Shown here in pieces: positions 1 to 8,580 of a DNA stretch of 64,000 nucleotides. The DNA comes from an uncultured Lachnospiraceae bacterium. Its GTDB lineage: Bacteria > Bacillota > Clostridia > Lachnospirales > Lachnospiraceae. Both the position numbers and the translations under genes were made by a program. Position 1 is the first letter of the stretch; every line of letters begins with the position of its first letter. The notes below the pieces were generated by a model, which ran no database searches, was not told where the DNA came from, and saw nothing but the letters and a program-made list of their open reading frames with translations. Where the stretch lies: the NCBI GenBank assembly GCA_902762955.1, contig CACWQH010000002.1, positions 37,884 through 101,883 on the forward strand, in the 5' to 3' direction.

Positions 1-157
1 GTTCGATTTTTTTAACGCACCTATTTCGAATTCTCGCTTTTGATTTAACGCAAATCGGACAAAATGTTGTTGTATCAGTCTTATTCATATACTTTCCGCT
101 TTTTAAATTATAAGCCGCGTGAAGTCAGTCATATATAAGCAGCAGTTCGGATAACCA

Positions 158-194
158 CAGCTTGAAACCGAGCATACTGCACAGTTTCAAGCTT
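158..194. repeat. Short inverted repeat
   Basis: AGCTTGAAAC at 159-168 is the exact reverse complement of GTTTCAAGCT at 184-193, with a 15-base loop. There is no following T-run, so it is not an obvious terminator. Function unknown. Confidence 0.4.
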
Positions 195-270
195 GATTCT
201 CTCAATAAATCTAAATTAAGAATTGATAAAATCCATTCACTTTAATAAAGAAAATCAAAGTTACGATTCT

Positions 271-580
271 CATCACGCGTAGCGTGTCGACAGGATATGG
301 GTGTAGCTGCCGGAAGAAAAATTAAATGGGTGCGATATCATATATAGGTCTTTAGAAGGACCGTTTAGAGACGCGTTCACTTAGCGAAAAGGAATAAGGA
401 TGTTAACTGCTTGCATTTATGCAATAGCAGTTAACATCCTTATTCCTTTGAGGTTAGTGAGCCTGCGTCGATAACCGAGCGAGAGCGTGTCCTTCGAAGA
501 CCTTATATATGATGAGCACCCTTAAGTAAACTTGCTCCGGCAGTTACACCCTCTATATCCTGGCGACCCTTTATGCGAGA
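271..580. repeat. Long imperfect palindrome (hairpin element 1)
   Basis: Nested complementary arms pair 286-314 with 536-567, 328-361 with 489-521 and 388-410 with 427-449. The innermost pair is a perfect 23-bp stem continued by TTGCAT/ATGCAA around a 2-base loop. The left end carries CACGCGTAGCGTGTCG (274-289), which recurs with one change (CACGCGAAGCGTGTCG) at 40364-40379 in a second long palindrome. There is no ORF and no transposase. It lies just past the 3' end of the sensor kinase gene. It may be a non-autonomous mobile or intergenic hairpin family; the function is unknown. Confidence 0.7.
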
Positions 581-607
581 AACCGAAGTTTGATGATAAA
601 GTGAAGT

Positions 608-2137
608 TTATATTTCTACTTCGAATTTTATGGTGTTTTCGGTTGGGTAGGTTGCTTTTATGGTACCCTTATGGGATTCGGCTACTGCTTGAGCAACTGA
701 GAGACCGATTCCAAAGCCGCCGCTTTTTTGTGTTCTTGCGCTGTCTCCCTTGTAAAATCTGTCAAACATTTTTTCAGGTGGTACATCAGGAAGATTTGAG
801 CATGTATTTGATATGGACAGTTTCATATGTTTATCATGTTTTTTTAGTTTTACTTTTATGGTTGAGGCTTCATCTGCATATTTAACTGCATTATCCGTAA
901 GGATGTTTATAAGCTGAGTCATACTTTCCTTATCAGCTTTGCAAATTACATTTTCTTCGATTTCCTTTTCTATGGTGATATTCTTTTGTTTAGCAGGTTC
1001 CTTAAAGGAGCTTACCGAATCGTTTACAAGCTTTGTTATATCAAGCTCTTCAAATTTAAGCTTTGCTGTTCCTTCATCCATTTTAGCAAGAGATAACATC
1101 CTTTGCATAAGCTCACTTAATCTTGTAGTTTGCTTTCGTATATTTTTACTCCACTTACTTTCTCCGTTGTGAAGCTCCATAGCCTCCGTATTGGCAAGGA
1201 TTATTGCAAGCGGTGTTTTTATCTCATGACCTGCATCAGTTATAAACTGCTTTTGCCTTTCTATGTTTGCTGCTATCGGTCTAATCGCCTTTTTTGAAAG
1301 AGCTATTATCAAAAGCAACATACTTATCCAACAAAGCACTCCTATGCCTACTGAAACAACTGCAACGGCAAGTATCGACTGTGATTCGGATTTTATATCA
1401 AGAAATACAATAGTCTTACCATGTCCGTCCGGGGATTCTGAAACAGCATATTTAAAATCATCCAGCTTTCCCTTTTCTTTTCCTTCTTCTATAACCTCTT
1501 TTGCATATTCCGATGCAATTTCCTCATCAACGGTTGATATTTTGCTTACATCGGAAAATATGACCTCATTATTTTCATTAAGCCTTACTACAAAATAAAC
1601 TGCTGAAAGGCGGTCATCCTCATTCAATACCGGATCAAAAAGTCTGAATTTTTTCCGATTATTATCTGAACGATTCTGATTAAAATCATAACTGTCATTT
1701 AAAGTATCTTCATCGACATCTTCTTCCGTATTCGGTTGAGTTGCTTTTTCTTCAAAATCAAGTTCGTCAGGATTTAAGTTTTCAGGATCTAAATTTTCAG
1801 GATTAAATTCTCCGGGATTTAAATTTTCAGGATTTAAATTTTCAGGATTTAAATTTTCAGGATTTAAATTTTCAGGATTTGAATTTTCAGGATTTGAATT
1901 TTCAGGATTTGAATTTTCAGGATTAAATTCTCCGGGATTTAAGTCCTCGGGTCTTCCTCCAAAATCCTCATTCATAAACATCCTGTCGCCGCCGGAAAGC
2001 ATATCCATAAGAGTTTCATTATGATTATTAAGTCTTATTATATTTACAACATTTACGGTTCCAAGCAGTATAACAATAAGTATTGTTATCGCAATCATGG
2101 ATGCAAATATAAATTTTTTCTGAAGTGTTTTTACCAT
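608..2137 (-). CDS. Sensor histidine kinase with NPENL-type pentapeptide repeats
   Basis: This is a 509-aa membrane kinase. TM1 lies near residues 9-32, followed by an extracytoplasmic region of about 220 residues, TM2 near 254-281, then HisKA with phospho-acceptor His304 (DAGHEIKTPL) and a C-terminal HATPase_c with the GIGL glycine motif. Residues 67-126 are about twelve tandem pentapeptides (NPENL, NPENS, NPGEF) encoded by 15-bp DNA repeats. The start codon shares one base with the stop of the response regulator (TAATG), so the pair is translationally coupled. The signal it senses cannot be read from sequence. The repeat tract is unusual for a sensor domain. Confidence 0.9.
   Translation of the reverse strand: MVKTLQKKFIFASMIAITILIVILLGTVNVVNIIRLNNHNETLMDMLSGGDRMFMNEDFGGRPEDLNPGEFNPENSNPENSNPENSNPENLNPENLNPENLNPENLNPGEFNPENLDPENLNPDELDFEEKATQPNTEEDVDEDTLNDSYDFNQNRSDNNRKKFRLFDPVLNEDDRLSAVYFVVRLNENNEVIFSDVSKISTVDEEIASEYAKEVIEEGKEKGKLDDFKYAVSESPDGHGKTIVFLDIKSESQSILAVAVVSVGIGVLCWISMLLLIIALSKKAIRPIAANIERQKQFITDAGHEIKTPLAIILANTEAMELHNGESKWSKNIRKQTTRLSELMQRMLSLAKMDEGTAKLKFEELDITKLVNDSVSSFKEPAKQKNITIEKEIEENVICKADKESMTQLINILTDNAVKYADEASTIKVKLKKHDKHMKLSISNTCSNLPDVPPEKMFDRFYKGDSARTQKSGGFGIGLSVAQAVAESHKGTIKATYPTENTIKFEVEI
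1760..1939 (-). repeat. 15-bp coding tandem repeat in sensor kinase
   Basis: About twelve in-frame copies of a 15-bp unit (on the plus strand roughly TTCAGGATTTAAATT, with variants) encode NPENL/NPENS/NPGEF pentapeptides in the extracytoplasmic part of the kinase. The copies are so similar that slippage would change repeat number in steps of five residues without breaking the frame. Confidence 0.9.
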
Positions 2138-2808
2138 TAAATCTTCTCCAATCTGTATCCGATATTTCTCTTGGCCTGTATCTCTATATCTGCTTTAAGC
2201 TGGCTTAATTTTTTTCTTAGATATGAAATATATACCCAAACAGTACTGATCTCGGCATCGGTATCATATCCCCACACCTTCTCCAATATATTATCTGCTG
2301 AAATGTACATTTCCTGATTAAGCATAAACATCTCCATAACCTGAAATTCAAGCTTCGGAAGTATGATAGCTCCATTATCTGTTTTTAATTCAAAGGTCTG
2401 CTGGTTAAGTGATACATTTCCACATGAGAGCTCACTTGAGATAGTCTTTTCTCTTCTTCTTAACATAGCTCTGAGCCTCGCCAAAAGCTCATCCATTGCA
2501 AATGGCTTGGCAAGATAATCATCCGCGCCCAGATCTAGGCCTGCAACCTTATCCTCTATCTCAGACTTGGCTGTAAGCATAAGTACAGGGACCTGACTTC
2601 CGGAGCTTCTTAATTCCTTAAGCACAGTAAGGCCATCCTTTTTAGGCATCATTATATCGAGAATGATTCCATCATAATTTCCCAGTCTGGCATAATCAAG
2701 TGCATCCTGTCCGTCATAAACCGCATCAACGATATATTTGTGGAAGGTCAGTATATCCACAAGTGCTTCAGACATATCAACCTCATCCTCTGCTAAAAGT
2801 AATTTCAT
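2137..2808 (-). CDS. OmpR/PhoB-family response regulator
   Basis: This 223-aa regulator has an N-terminal receiver domain (EDE acidic pocket near residues 7-9, phospho-acceptor Asp in ILDIMMPKKDG, LTAK switch and KPF lysine) and a C-terminal winged-helix DNA-binding domain (DNILEKVWGYDTDAEISTV). It is the cognate partner of the downstream kinase, with a one-base overlap. AGGAGA precedes the ATG. Direct repeats of 11 bp upstream could be its own binding site. Confidence 0.95.
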   Translation of the reverse strand: MKLLLAEDEVDMSEALVDILTFHKYIVDAVYDGQDALDYARLGNYDGIILDIMMPKKDGLTVLKELRSSGSQVPVLMLTAKSEIEDKVAGLDLGADDYLAKPFAMDELLARLRAMLRRREKTISSELSCGNVSLNQQTFELKTDNGAIILPKLEFQVMEMFMLNQEMYISADNILEKVWGYDTDAEISTVWVYISYLRKKLSQLKADIEIQAKRNIGYRLEKI

Positions 2809-2888
2809 AATACATCTCCTTTTATATAATCAATTTTTAATCTTATATTTAAATCTAATATCATATATCTAATTTTGATTGTAAAACC

Positions 2889-2925
2889 TTAACCTTAATT
2901 ATACCTTAATTGAAAGCAAAATCAA
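2889..2925 (-). promoter_or_regulatory. Candidate promoter and response-regulator box for the two-component operon
   Basis: On the minus strand, TTGATT (2920-2925) and TATAAT (2898-2903) are 16 bp apart. Two adjacent 11-mers, ATTAAGGTATA (2900-2910) and ATTAAGGTTAA (2889-2899), match at 9 of 11 positions and overlap the -10. Direct repeats at 11-bp spacing are typical of OmpR/PhoB-type regulators, so autoregulation is plausible but untested. Confidence 0.45.
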
Positions 2926-2938
2926 ATGAAAACAAAAT

Positions 2939-2962
2939 CCCATATGAATTTCTTCATATGGG
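2939..2962 (-). terminator. Terminator after the CarD-like gene
   Basis: There is a perfect 10-bp stem, CCCATATGAA / TTCATATGGG, with a 4-base loop. On the minus strand it is followed by a T-rich tail, as expected for an intrinsic terminator of the gene ending at 2991. Confidence 0.7.
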
Positions 2963-2990
2963 ATCATTGTTTTGTTCATCGTTTAAAACA

Positions 2991-3488
2991 TCAGCCGCAA
3001 TTACTTAGTATTATCTCCTGGATTTCTTCCTTGTCACGACCTGTAGCTAATGCAAGCTCAGAATATAAGCCTTCCTCTGCCAGCTTCAAATATCTCTCAT
3101 CTGTCGCAGTTATCTTCTTTCCCGCATCTTCACGCTCTTTCTTTCTGATTAAAAGAGTCTTGATAACCTTTACCCACTGCACTAAATCACTGCTTTTAAT
3201 AGCATTCTTATAGCTGGCATCTCTCATTTTGTCATTTTCAATTTCCAAAGGCTCGATATCCTTTGACTCACGGATTATCTTCTTTGCTTCTTCAGCACTG
3301 ACAACCCGTCTAATCGAAATTTTGTCGTCATCTGCCGGGCAGAATAGCCTACTTCCTTTAGTCTTCTCAGGCATAAGTACGTAATACAATCTGTCAGTAT
3401 CGACTCCTGAAATATCCGGATGAGTAATATCTAATACGCGGCATATACCGTTATGTCCATAAACGATATAGTCTCCAATATCAAACAT
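2991..3488 (-). CDS. CarD/CdnL-family transcriptional regulator
   Basis: This 165-aa protein starts with the RNA-polymerase-interacting domain shared by CarD, CdnL and TRCF (FDIGDYIVYGHNGICRV, about residues 2-60) and continues as a basic helical domain (residues about 70-165) of the kind that contacts DNA. CarD-type proteins bind RNAP beta and modulate open-complex stability. The start is ATG behind an AGGAGG site. It is flanked by a terminator on its 3' side and is probably monocistronic. The exact targets in this family are not known from sequence. Confidence 0.85.
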   Translation of the reverse strand: MFDIGDYIVYGHNGICRVLDITHPDISGVDTDRLYYVLMPEKTKGSRLFCPADDDKISIRRVVSAEEAKKIIRESKDIEPLEIENDKMRDASYKNAIKSSDLVQWVKVIKTLLIRKKEREDAGKKITATDERYLKLAEEGLYSELALATGRDKEEIQEIILSNCG

Positions 3489-3699
3489 TGCGTCCTCCTA
3501 TTTCGTATGGATACTCTTATATACTTGAGAAAGTATCTCCACGAATTAAATAATAACAAATTTAGCCCAAAATTGTAAGTCATTTTATTGAAATGCTTAT
3601 AATTTCGTCAGTTTGCCTAATTTAATTCTACCCATTTATGGCAATTTTTTATCATTTGATTATAAAACTTATATTTTTTTATTTGATTGTCACCTAAGC

Positions 3700-4086
3700 C
3701 TACGAATTACTGAGATATTTAATAATACTCTTTCTTGTTATTATTCCAACAAAACACTTTCTGTCATCAACTATAGATAAGAAGTTTCTGTCAAGAATTT
3801 TCTCCATAATCTCATCCTTTGAAACTGTGTTAATAATAAATGCTTCCTTGTCCTTGCTTATTATCTCTTCCACCTTATGCTTACCAAGTTTATCTCTTCC
3901 GCATTCCATAACCATTTTAAGGAAGTCACCTTCACTTACTACTCCAAGGTATATCCCGTCTCTGTCAATTACCGGAACTGCAGTATAACCGCTCTCCAAA
4001 AGTTCATTTACAGCGATATCAAGTGTATCGTCTGCATATAAGTATGTAAGCATCTGCTTGGGAATAAGAATTCCAAATATGTTCAT
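3700..4086 (-). CDS. CBS-domain pair protein
   Basis: This 128-aa stand-alone protein consists of two CBS domains (about residues 10-65 and 75-126; TAVPVIDRDGIYLGVVSEGDFL and LSIVDDRKCFVGIITRKSII are the diagnostic strands). CBS pairs usually bind adenine nucleotides and act as energy or ionic sensors. It begins 19 bp after the SbcD-like gene and probably belongs to the same transcript. The partner it regulates is not evident. Confidence 0.85.
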   Translation of the reverse strand: MNIFGILIPKQMLTYLYADDTLDIAVNELLESGYTAVPVIDRDGIYLGVVSEGDFLKMVMECGRDKLGKHKVEEIISKDKEAFIINTVSKDEIMEKILDRNFLSIVDDRKCFVGIITRKSIIKYLSNS

Positions 4087-4105
4087 ATAGTTTTCCTTTC
4101 TTTAA

Positions 4106-5890
4106 CTAATCCAAAATCAAGCTGTAAACCTTGTATTTTCTTTCTATGTCCTCCAGCTTTTCATTTACCTTTTCTTCTTCTCCTACAAAGAACTTATGCT
4201 TTTCATTATCAATCTCATATTCTGATAATTTAAATATAAGCTTTTCTCTTTCTTTTTCAATTATATCAATTCTGTTTCTGTACTCTGAATGCTTTTTAAT
4301 CTTTTTATTGTGTTGTGTAATATTATATATTTTATAGGCAAAATATGCGATTATTATCGAAAGAATGATACCTATCAGGATAATCTTATATATTCTTTTT
4401 TCAACCCCATATATTACTGATGGAAAAAAAGCAACTGCAACATATAAAGCAAGGCATATCAAAATCGGGAATACACACCAAAGCATTACATTGAGTCTTT
4501 TTCTCTCATAGTTTCCGTCAACATACTTATCCTTAAATTCGATCTCTGAAATCTTTAAATTATAGTCTCTTATCTTTTCATTGGTAGTATTAATTTCACC
4601 GGTTCTGTTCTTATACCTTTGAAGTTTATTTTTTATGTCCTCCTTCTTTTCCAGAAGCTTTCCGGTCTGCTCACGCATATAAGTAATTTCATCTTTAATA
4701 TTATTTTTTACATACCTGTTAGCATACTCTGCAGCTCCGCTGTCTGCAGCCATCATTACAAGATTAAGATTGTCGATACCCCAAAGTGCCGTAACCATCT
4801 TAAGCGAATATATTTCCTCCGCTTCATCCCGGTAAACGCTTCCGCTTTCATCAATCCTTTTCAGTCTTTCTCCCAATGCATTTTCCATATTGTGGCGCAT
4901 CAAAAGCTTAGGATTTATCTCTATGCCTTTTTCGCCCGAAACTGAAACCACCTTATAGTTTGATTTTATCTCACTTAAATCAAAATCCTCAAAGCATTTA
5001 TTGCCACGCTTTAAATTAATCTGATAAATGTTTTCCGGATTATCTGCACACGAAAGTGATATCTGATTAACCAGTTTTGAATTGATAGTAGTCTCATCAA
5101 CATCGATATCAAGCTTTACATATTCCCTCTCGGAAAATGGCACAAGCTTGGCTGACATTAGACTTTTATCTACATAACCTTTTATATATCCGTGTGGTCC
5201 GGTTTCCTCCTTATCAAGGGGTTCCAAACTTCCGGGATAGTAGCTTTTGTATTCTTTCTTTTCAAGAAAATTATGCTTATGTCCCAAAGCAACATAATCG
5301 AATTTTTTGAGAGTTCCGATATCATCCCATTCAAACGGCTCGACCTTTTCTCCGCCGGCATGTATAAGTAATATATTGGTATATTCCGGATGAGCTATAT
5401 GAATGGAATCAAAATCGTTTCTCTCATTTTCGGGATTGTATTGACATACACCATATATATCAAGTTTATATTTTTCAAAATGCACACAGTCAACTATTTT
5501 ATCCGCATATAAAGGTCTTTTACCTTCTAATTCATCGGCATTGCCCGCCCTGTTAAAATCATCTCCGTTTAAAAGATATACATTGGACATGAATTTATAA
5601 TGCCACAAAGGCGAATCCTTTTTCAGATAATCCGCCTCTCCGGTAACATATATAATATTGGTTTCTTTTAACTTTAAGAGAATTTTGTCTACAGAATAAA
5701 TCTCATCTTCTGTGGGAACATGATCAAATAAATCTCCTGAAATAAGCAAAAAATCTACAGGATTTAGTTCAAGATAATCTATAAAAGAAGTAAATGTTTC
5801 ATATATTTCTTTTTCTCTAACTTTTCCCCATGCTTTATCTGCATCCGGTTTAGCGCCAAGATGCACATCAGCTATATGTGCAAAATTCAT
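4106..5890 (-). CDS. SbcD-like metallophosphoesterase with C-terminal membrane/coiled-coil region
   Basis: This 594-aa protein has an N-terminal calcineurin-like phosphoesterase domain as in SbcD/Mre11-type proteins: D8/H10 (IADVH), G52-D53...D56, H177 and GHKH at 203-206. The expected GNHD motif is G84-E-A-D87, so the usual Asn and His ligands are missing. The C-terminal half is predicted coiled coil (about 390-460 and 530-594) split by two hydrophobic segments near 467-520, placing the protein at the membrane, unlike classical SbcD. No SbcC-type ATPase is adjacent. It lies 18 bp after the P-type ATPase gene. Nuclease activity is doubtful given the altered metal site. Confidence 0.75.
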   Translation of the reverse strand: MNFAHIADVHLGAKPDADKAWGKVREKEIYETFTSFIDYLELNPVDFLLISGDLFDHVPTEDEIYSVDKILLKLKETNIIYVTGEADYLKKDSPLWHYKFMSNVYLLNGDDFNRAGNADELEGKRPLYADKIVDCVHFEKYKLDIYGVCQYNPENERNDFDSIHIAHPEYTNILLIHAGGEKVEPFEWDDIGTLKKFDYVALGHKHNFLEKKEYKSYYPGSLEPLDKEETGPHGYIKGYVDKSLMSAKLVPFSEREYVKLDIDVDETTINSKLVNQISLSCADNPENIYQINLKRGNKCFEDFDLSEIKSNYKVVSVSGEKGIEINPKLLMRHNMENALGERLKRIDESGSVYRDEAEEIYSLKMVTALWGIDNLNLVMMAADSGAAEYANRYVKNNIKDEITYMREQTGKLLEKKEDIKNKLQRYKNRTGEINTTNEKIRDYNLKISEIEFKDKYVDGNYERKRLNVMLWCVFPILICLALYVAVAFFPSVIYGVEKRIYKIILIGIILSIIIAYFAYKIYNITQHNKKIKKHSEYRNRIDIIEKEREKLIFKLSEYEIDNEKHKFFVGEEEKVNEKLEDIERKYKVYSLILD

Positions 5891-5908
5891 ATATTACTCC
5901 TACGCTGT

Positions 5909-7825
5909 TCACTCACGGAAACGAAGCATACGCATAGAATTAAGAATTGCAATAACCGAAACACCAACATCTGCAAATACGGCAAACCACATACCTGCTA
6001 TGCCAAGCACACCAAGTACCATGGCAATAAGCTTTACTCCAAGGGCAAATACAATATTTTCCAAAACAATTCGAAGAGTCTTTTTTCCAATAGTATTTAC
6101 CGTTGCAATCTTCTTTGGATTGTCATCCATAAGAACGATATCTGCTGCCTCAATAGCTGCATCCTGTCCAAGTGCTCCCATCGCAACTCCGACATCTGCT
6201 CTTATAAGTGATGGAGCATCATTTATTCCATCTCCTACAAATATAACCTTAGCCTCTTTGTCTTTATCCTTCTCCTCTTTCATAATAGCTTCAAGCTTGG
6301 TAAGCTTATCTGCCGGAAGAAGCTCACTGTAGACAGTATCAATTCCAAGCTCGCCGGAAACTGCATCAGCGGTTTCTTTTCTGTCACCGGTAAGCATAAC
6401 TGCATTAGTAATTCCCTGTGACTTAAGCCTTTCTATAGCAGCTTTAGCATCCTCTTTTACAGTATCTGAAATAGTAATAAAGCCAAGGCATTTTTCTTTT
6501 TTTGCCACGTATACAACCGTTCCATAACTATTTGGTTTTTTCTCAACCGGTTTAACACCCATATCAGATAATAATTTTTTATTACCTACATATACTATAT
6601 TACCACCTATCAGCGTAAGTTCAATACCTTTTCCTGCAATTTCATTAGAATTTTTTATCTTTTCATTATCAATTACGCCGCCTCTTTTTTCAAACTCTTC
6701 TTTAATGGATATTCCTATAGGATGATTGGAGTAGCTTTCCGCATAAGCAGCAAGTGAAAGAAGCTCATCTTCGCTTATTTCATCATCTGTCACAATCTCA
6801 TTTACCGCAAAGACTCCCTTAGTAAGAGTTCCTGTTTTATCGAAAACAATTGTATCTGCTTTGGCGATTGCCTCAAGATAATTGCTTCCCTTAACCAGTA
6901 TACCGTGATTAGATGCAGCACCTATTCCTCCAAAGAAGCTTAACGGAACTGAAATAACCAAAGCACAAGGACAGCTTATAACAAGGAATATAAGCGCTCT
7001 TCCAATCCACATAGTAAAGCTTTGACCTAGTATAAGCGGCGGCAAAAATGCTACGATAACAGCCGCAAAAACTACAAACGGTGTATAGAATTTTGCAAAT
7101 CTGGTTATAAAGCTTTCCTGACGTGATTTTCTGGTGCTGGCATTTTCAACCATATCAAGAATTTTAGCAACCGTAGATTCGCCGAATTCTTTAGTAACCT
7201 TAATCCTGAGTCTTCCCTGTTCATTTATGCATCCGCTTAGTATCTCTTCACCCTCAGTAACTCTTCTTGGAACGGATTCACCGGTCAAAGCGGATGTATT
7301 AACAAAGCTCTCGCCCTCTATGATTACTCCGTCAAGAGGTATCTTTTCTCCAGCAAGCACAACGATAACATCATCCACCTTAACTTCCTCGGGATCAACC
7401 TTTTCAAGCTCCCCATCCTTTTCAATATTGGCATAATCAGGACGAAGCTTGACCAAAGAAGTTATGGCAGTTCTTGATTTATTTACGGCGATATTTTCAA
7501 ACAGCTCTCCTATCTGATAGAAAATCATAACCGCTGCCGCTTCAGTATATTCACCCAGGGCAAATGCACCGATAGTAGCAAGTGTCATGAGAAAGTTTTC
7601 ATCAAACACACGTCCGTTTAATATATTTCTGCCTGCCTTTTTAAGTACCTTTAAACCGACTATAAGATATGGCACAAGATATGCTGCCGTCTTAATAAGT
7701 CTTACGGCATAGCCCGGCAATTCCTCAAGCGGGCCTTCAATCACCTTAAATATAATACTTATTATGACCATTAAAATTATGCTTATTATTATATTTCTTA
7801 GAGTTCTTTTTTGCTTCTTGTTCAT
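5909..7825 (-). CDS. cadA: P1B-type heavy-metal ATPase (Zn/Cd/Pb exporter type)
   Basis: This 638-aa metal pump exports divalent metal at the cost of ATP. It shows TGES in the actuator domain, the CPC metal-binding motif in the sixth membrane helix (SCPCALVISVPLS), the phosphorylation motif DKTGTLT, GDGINDAP, and an Asp in the last helix (FADVGVSVIAILNSMRML). CPC plus that Asp is the pattern of the Zn/Cd/Pb subgroup rather than Cu/Ag pumps. It has no N-terminal HMA domain; the HMA domain is a separate gene immediately upstream. Control by the ArsR-type gene at the head of the operon is expected. Confidence 0.92.
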   Translation of the reverse strand: MNKKQKRTLRNIIISIILMVIISIIFKVIEGPLEELPGYAVRLIKTAAYLVPYLIVGLKVLKKAGRNILNGRVFDENFLMTLATIGAFALGEYTEAAAVMIFYQIGELFENIAVNKSRTAITSLVKLRPDYANIEKDGELEKVDPEEVKVDDVIVVLAGEKIPLDGVIIEGESFVNTSALTGESVPRRVTEGEEILSGCINEQGRLRIKVTKEFGESTVAKILDMVENASTRKSRQESFITRFAKFYTPFVVFAAVIVAFLPPLILGQSFTMWIGRALIFLVISCPCALVISVPLSFFGGIGAASNHGILVKGSNYLEAIAKADTIVFDKTGTLTKGVFAVNEIVTDDEISEDELLSLAAYAESYSNHPIGISIKEEFEKRGGVIDNEKIKNSNEIAGKGIELTLIGGNIVYVGNKKLLSDMGVKPVEKKPNSYGTVVYVAKKEKCLGFITISDTVKEDAKAAIERLKSQGITNAVMLTGDRKETADAVSGELGIDTVYSELLPADKLTKLEAIMKEEKDKDKEAKVIFVGDGINDAPSLIRADVGVAMGALGQDAAIEAADIVLMDDNPKKIATVNTIGKKTLRIVLENIVFALGVKLIAMVLGVLGIAGMWFAVFADVGVSVIAILNSMRMLRFRE

Positions 7826-7851
7826 ATCTTCAGGGCCTTTCTTATCAACTT

Positions 7852-8070
7852 TTAGAGAACAACCTCACAGTCAGGTTCAACCTTTTTAATCGCCTTAACA
7901 ACCTGCTTCATAATCTTATCAAACTTTTCTTCATCAGCTTCAATTGTAAGCTTTTGAGCCATAAAGCTAACGGTAGCCTCCTCTACTCCTTCAAGCTTTT
8001 TGATAGCCTCCTCCATCTTGGCTGCACAGTTTGCACAATCAAGGTCAATTAAATCAAATCTCTTTTTCAT
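7852..8070 (-). CDS. Stand-alone heavy-metal-associated (HMA) domain protein
   Basis: This 72-aa protein is a single HMA/Atx1-like fold with the metal-binding motif CANC (residues 14-17) and the usual betaalphabeta-betaalphabeta pattern. It probably hands metal to, or regulates, the P1B ATPase encoded 26 bp downstream, which lacks its own HMA domain. An AAGGA site precedes the ATG. Confidence 0.9.
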   Translation of the reverse strand: MKKRFDLIDLDCANCAAKMEEAIKKLEGVEEATVSFMAQKLTIEADEEKFDKIMKQVVKAIKKVEPDCEVVL

Positions 8071-8192
8071 AATTTTTCTTCCTTTCTGATTTTAATTATT
8101 ATTACTCTTATTATTTTTCTTTTTTATTTTGAGTTATATAAGCTTTCAAATCGTATCAAGCTCTGTAAAATATTTTATAAAATATCTGTCTG

Positions 8193-8558
8193 TCATTCTG
8201 ATATATGTTCTATTCCCATCTTTATAATACTTCCAACATGTTCATCATCTAATTCATATATAATCTGTTTTCCGTCACGCCTGTTTTTTACAAGCTTGGC
8301 ATTTTTAAGAATCTTTAGCTGATGTGAAATCGCCGATTGTGTCATATTGAGTATCTCGGCTATATCGCACACACACATTTCGGCCTCAAACAAAGTATAA
8401 AGAATCTTTATCCTCGTGGTATCTCCAAATACCTTAAAAAGCTCTGCAAGATCATATAAAGCTTCTTCCTCCGGCATATCCATGGATACCGCATCAACTA
8501 TGCTGTTGTGCACCTCTGTCACATCGCAGCAGGCTTCATGCTTTTCATCTGCTTTCAT
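8193..8558 (-). CDS. ArsR/SmtB-family metal-sensing repressor (CadC-like)
   Basis: This 121-aa winged-helix repressor has the alpha3N metal site of CadC-type sensors: Cys62 and Cys64 in EMCVCDI, with additional Cys10-Cys11 near the N terminus that can complete a Cd/Pb/Zn thiolate site. The recognition helix is MTQSAISHQLKILK. It heads the arsR-HMA-ATPase operon and should bind the perfect palindrome just upstream, releasing it on metal binding. The ATG follows a strong AGGAGG. Confidence 0.93.
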   Translation of the reverse strand: MKADEKHEACCDVTEVHNSIVDAVSMDMPEEEALYDLAELFKVFGDTTRIKILYTLFEAEMCVCDIAEILNMTQSAISHQLKILKNAKLVKNRRDGKQIIYELDDEHVGSIIKMGIEHISE

Positions 8559-8580
8559 GGCAACCTCCTAAACAAAAATT

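Larger units (their letters stand above)
1..607. other. Gene-free region rich in inverted repeats
   Basis: No convincing coding frame is present; a short plus-strand frame at 532 lacks a ribosome site and family features. The stretch holds a small hairpin at 158-194 (AGCTTGAAAC arms), the large palindrome at 271-580, and at 17-29 a 13-mer (GCACCTATTTCGA) that nearly matches the inner part of the hairpin element at 40351-40511. The window edge may therefore cut another copy of that element. Confidence 0.6.

Noticed and set aside
532..885. 117-aa plus-strand frame at the 3' end of the sensor kinase
   Set aside because: It has no ribosome site, is opposite a clear gene, and begins inside the palindromic element.
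1760..1939. Array of short repeats resembling a CRISPR
   Set aside because: The 15-bp units have no spacers and keep the reading frame of the sensor kinase; they are a coding tandem repeat.
3603..3650. Plus-strand terminator-like hairpin TTGCC...GGCAA with T-run
   Set aside because: The stem is only 5 bp and no plus-strand gene lies upstream.
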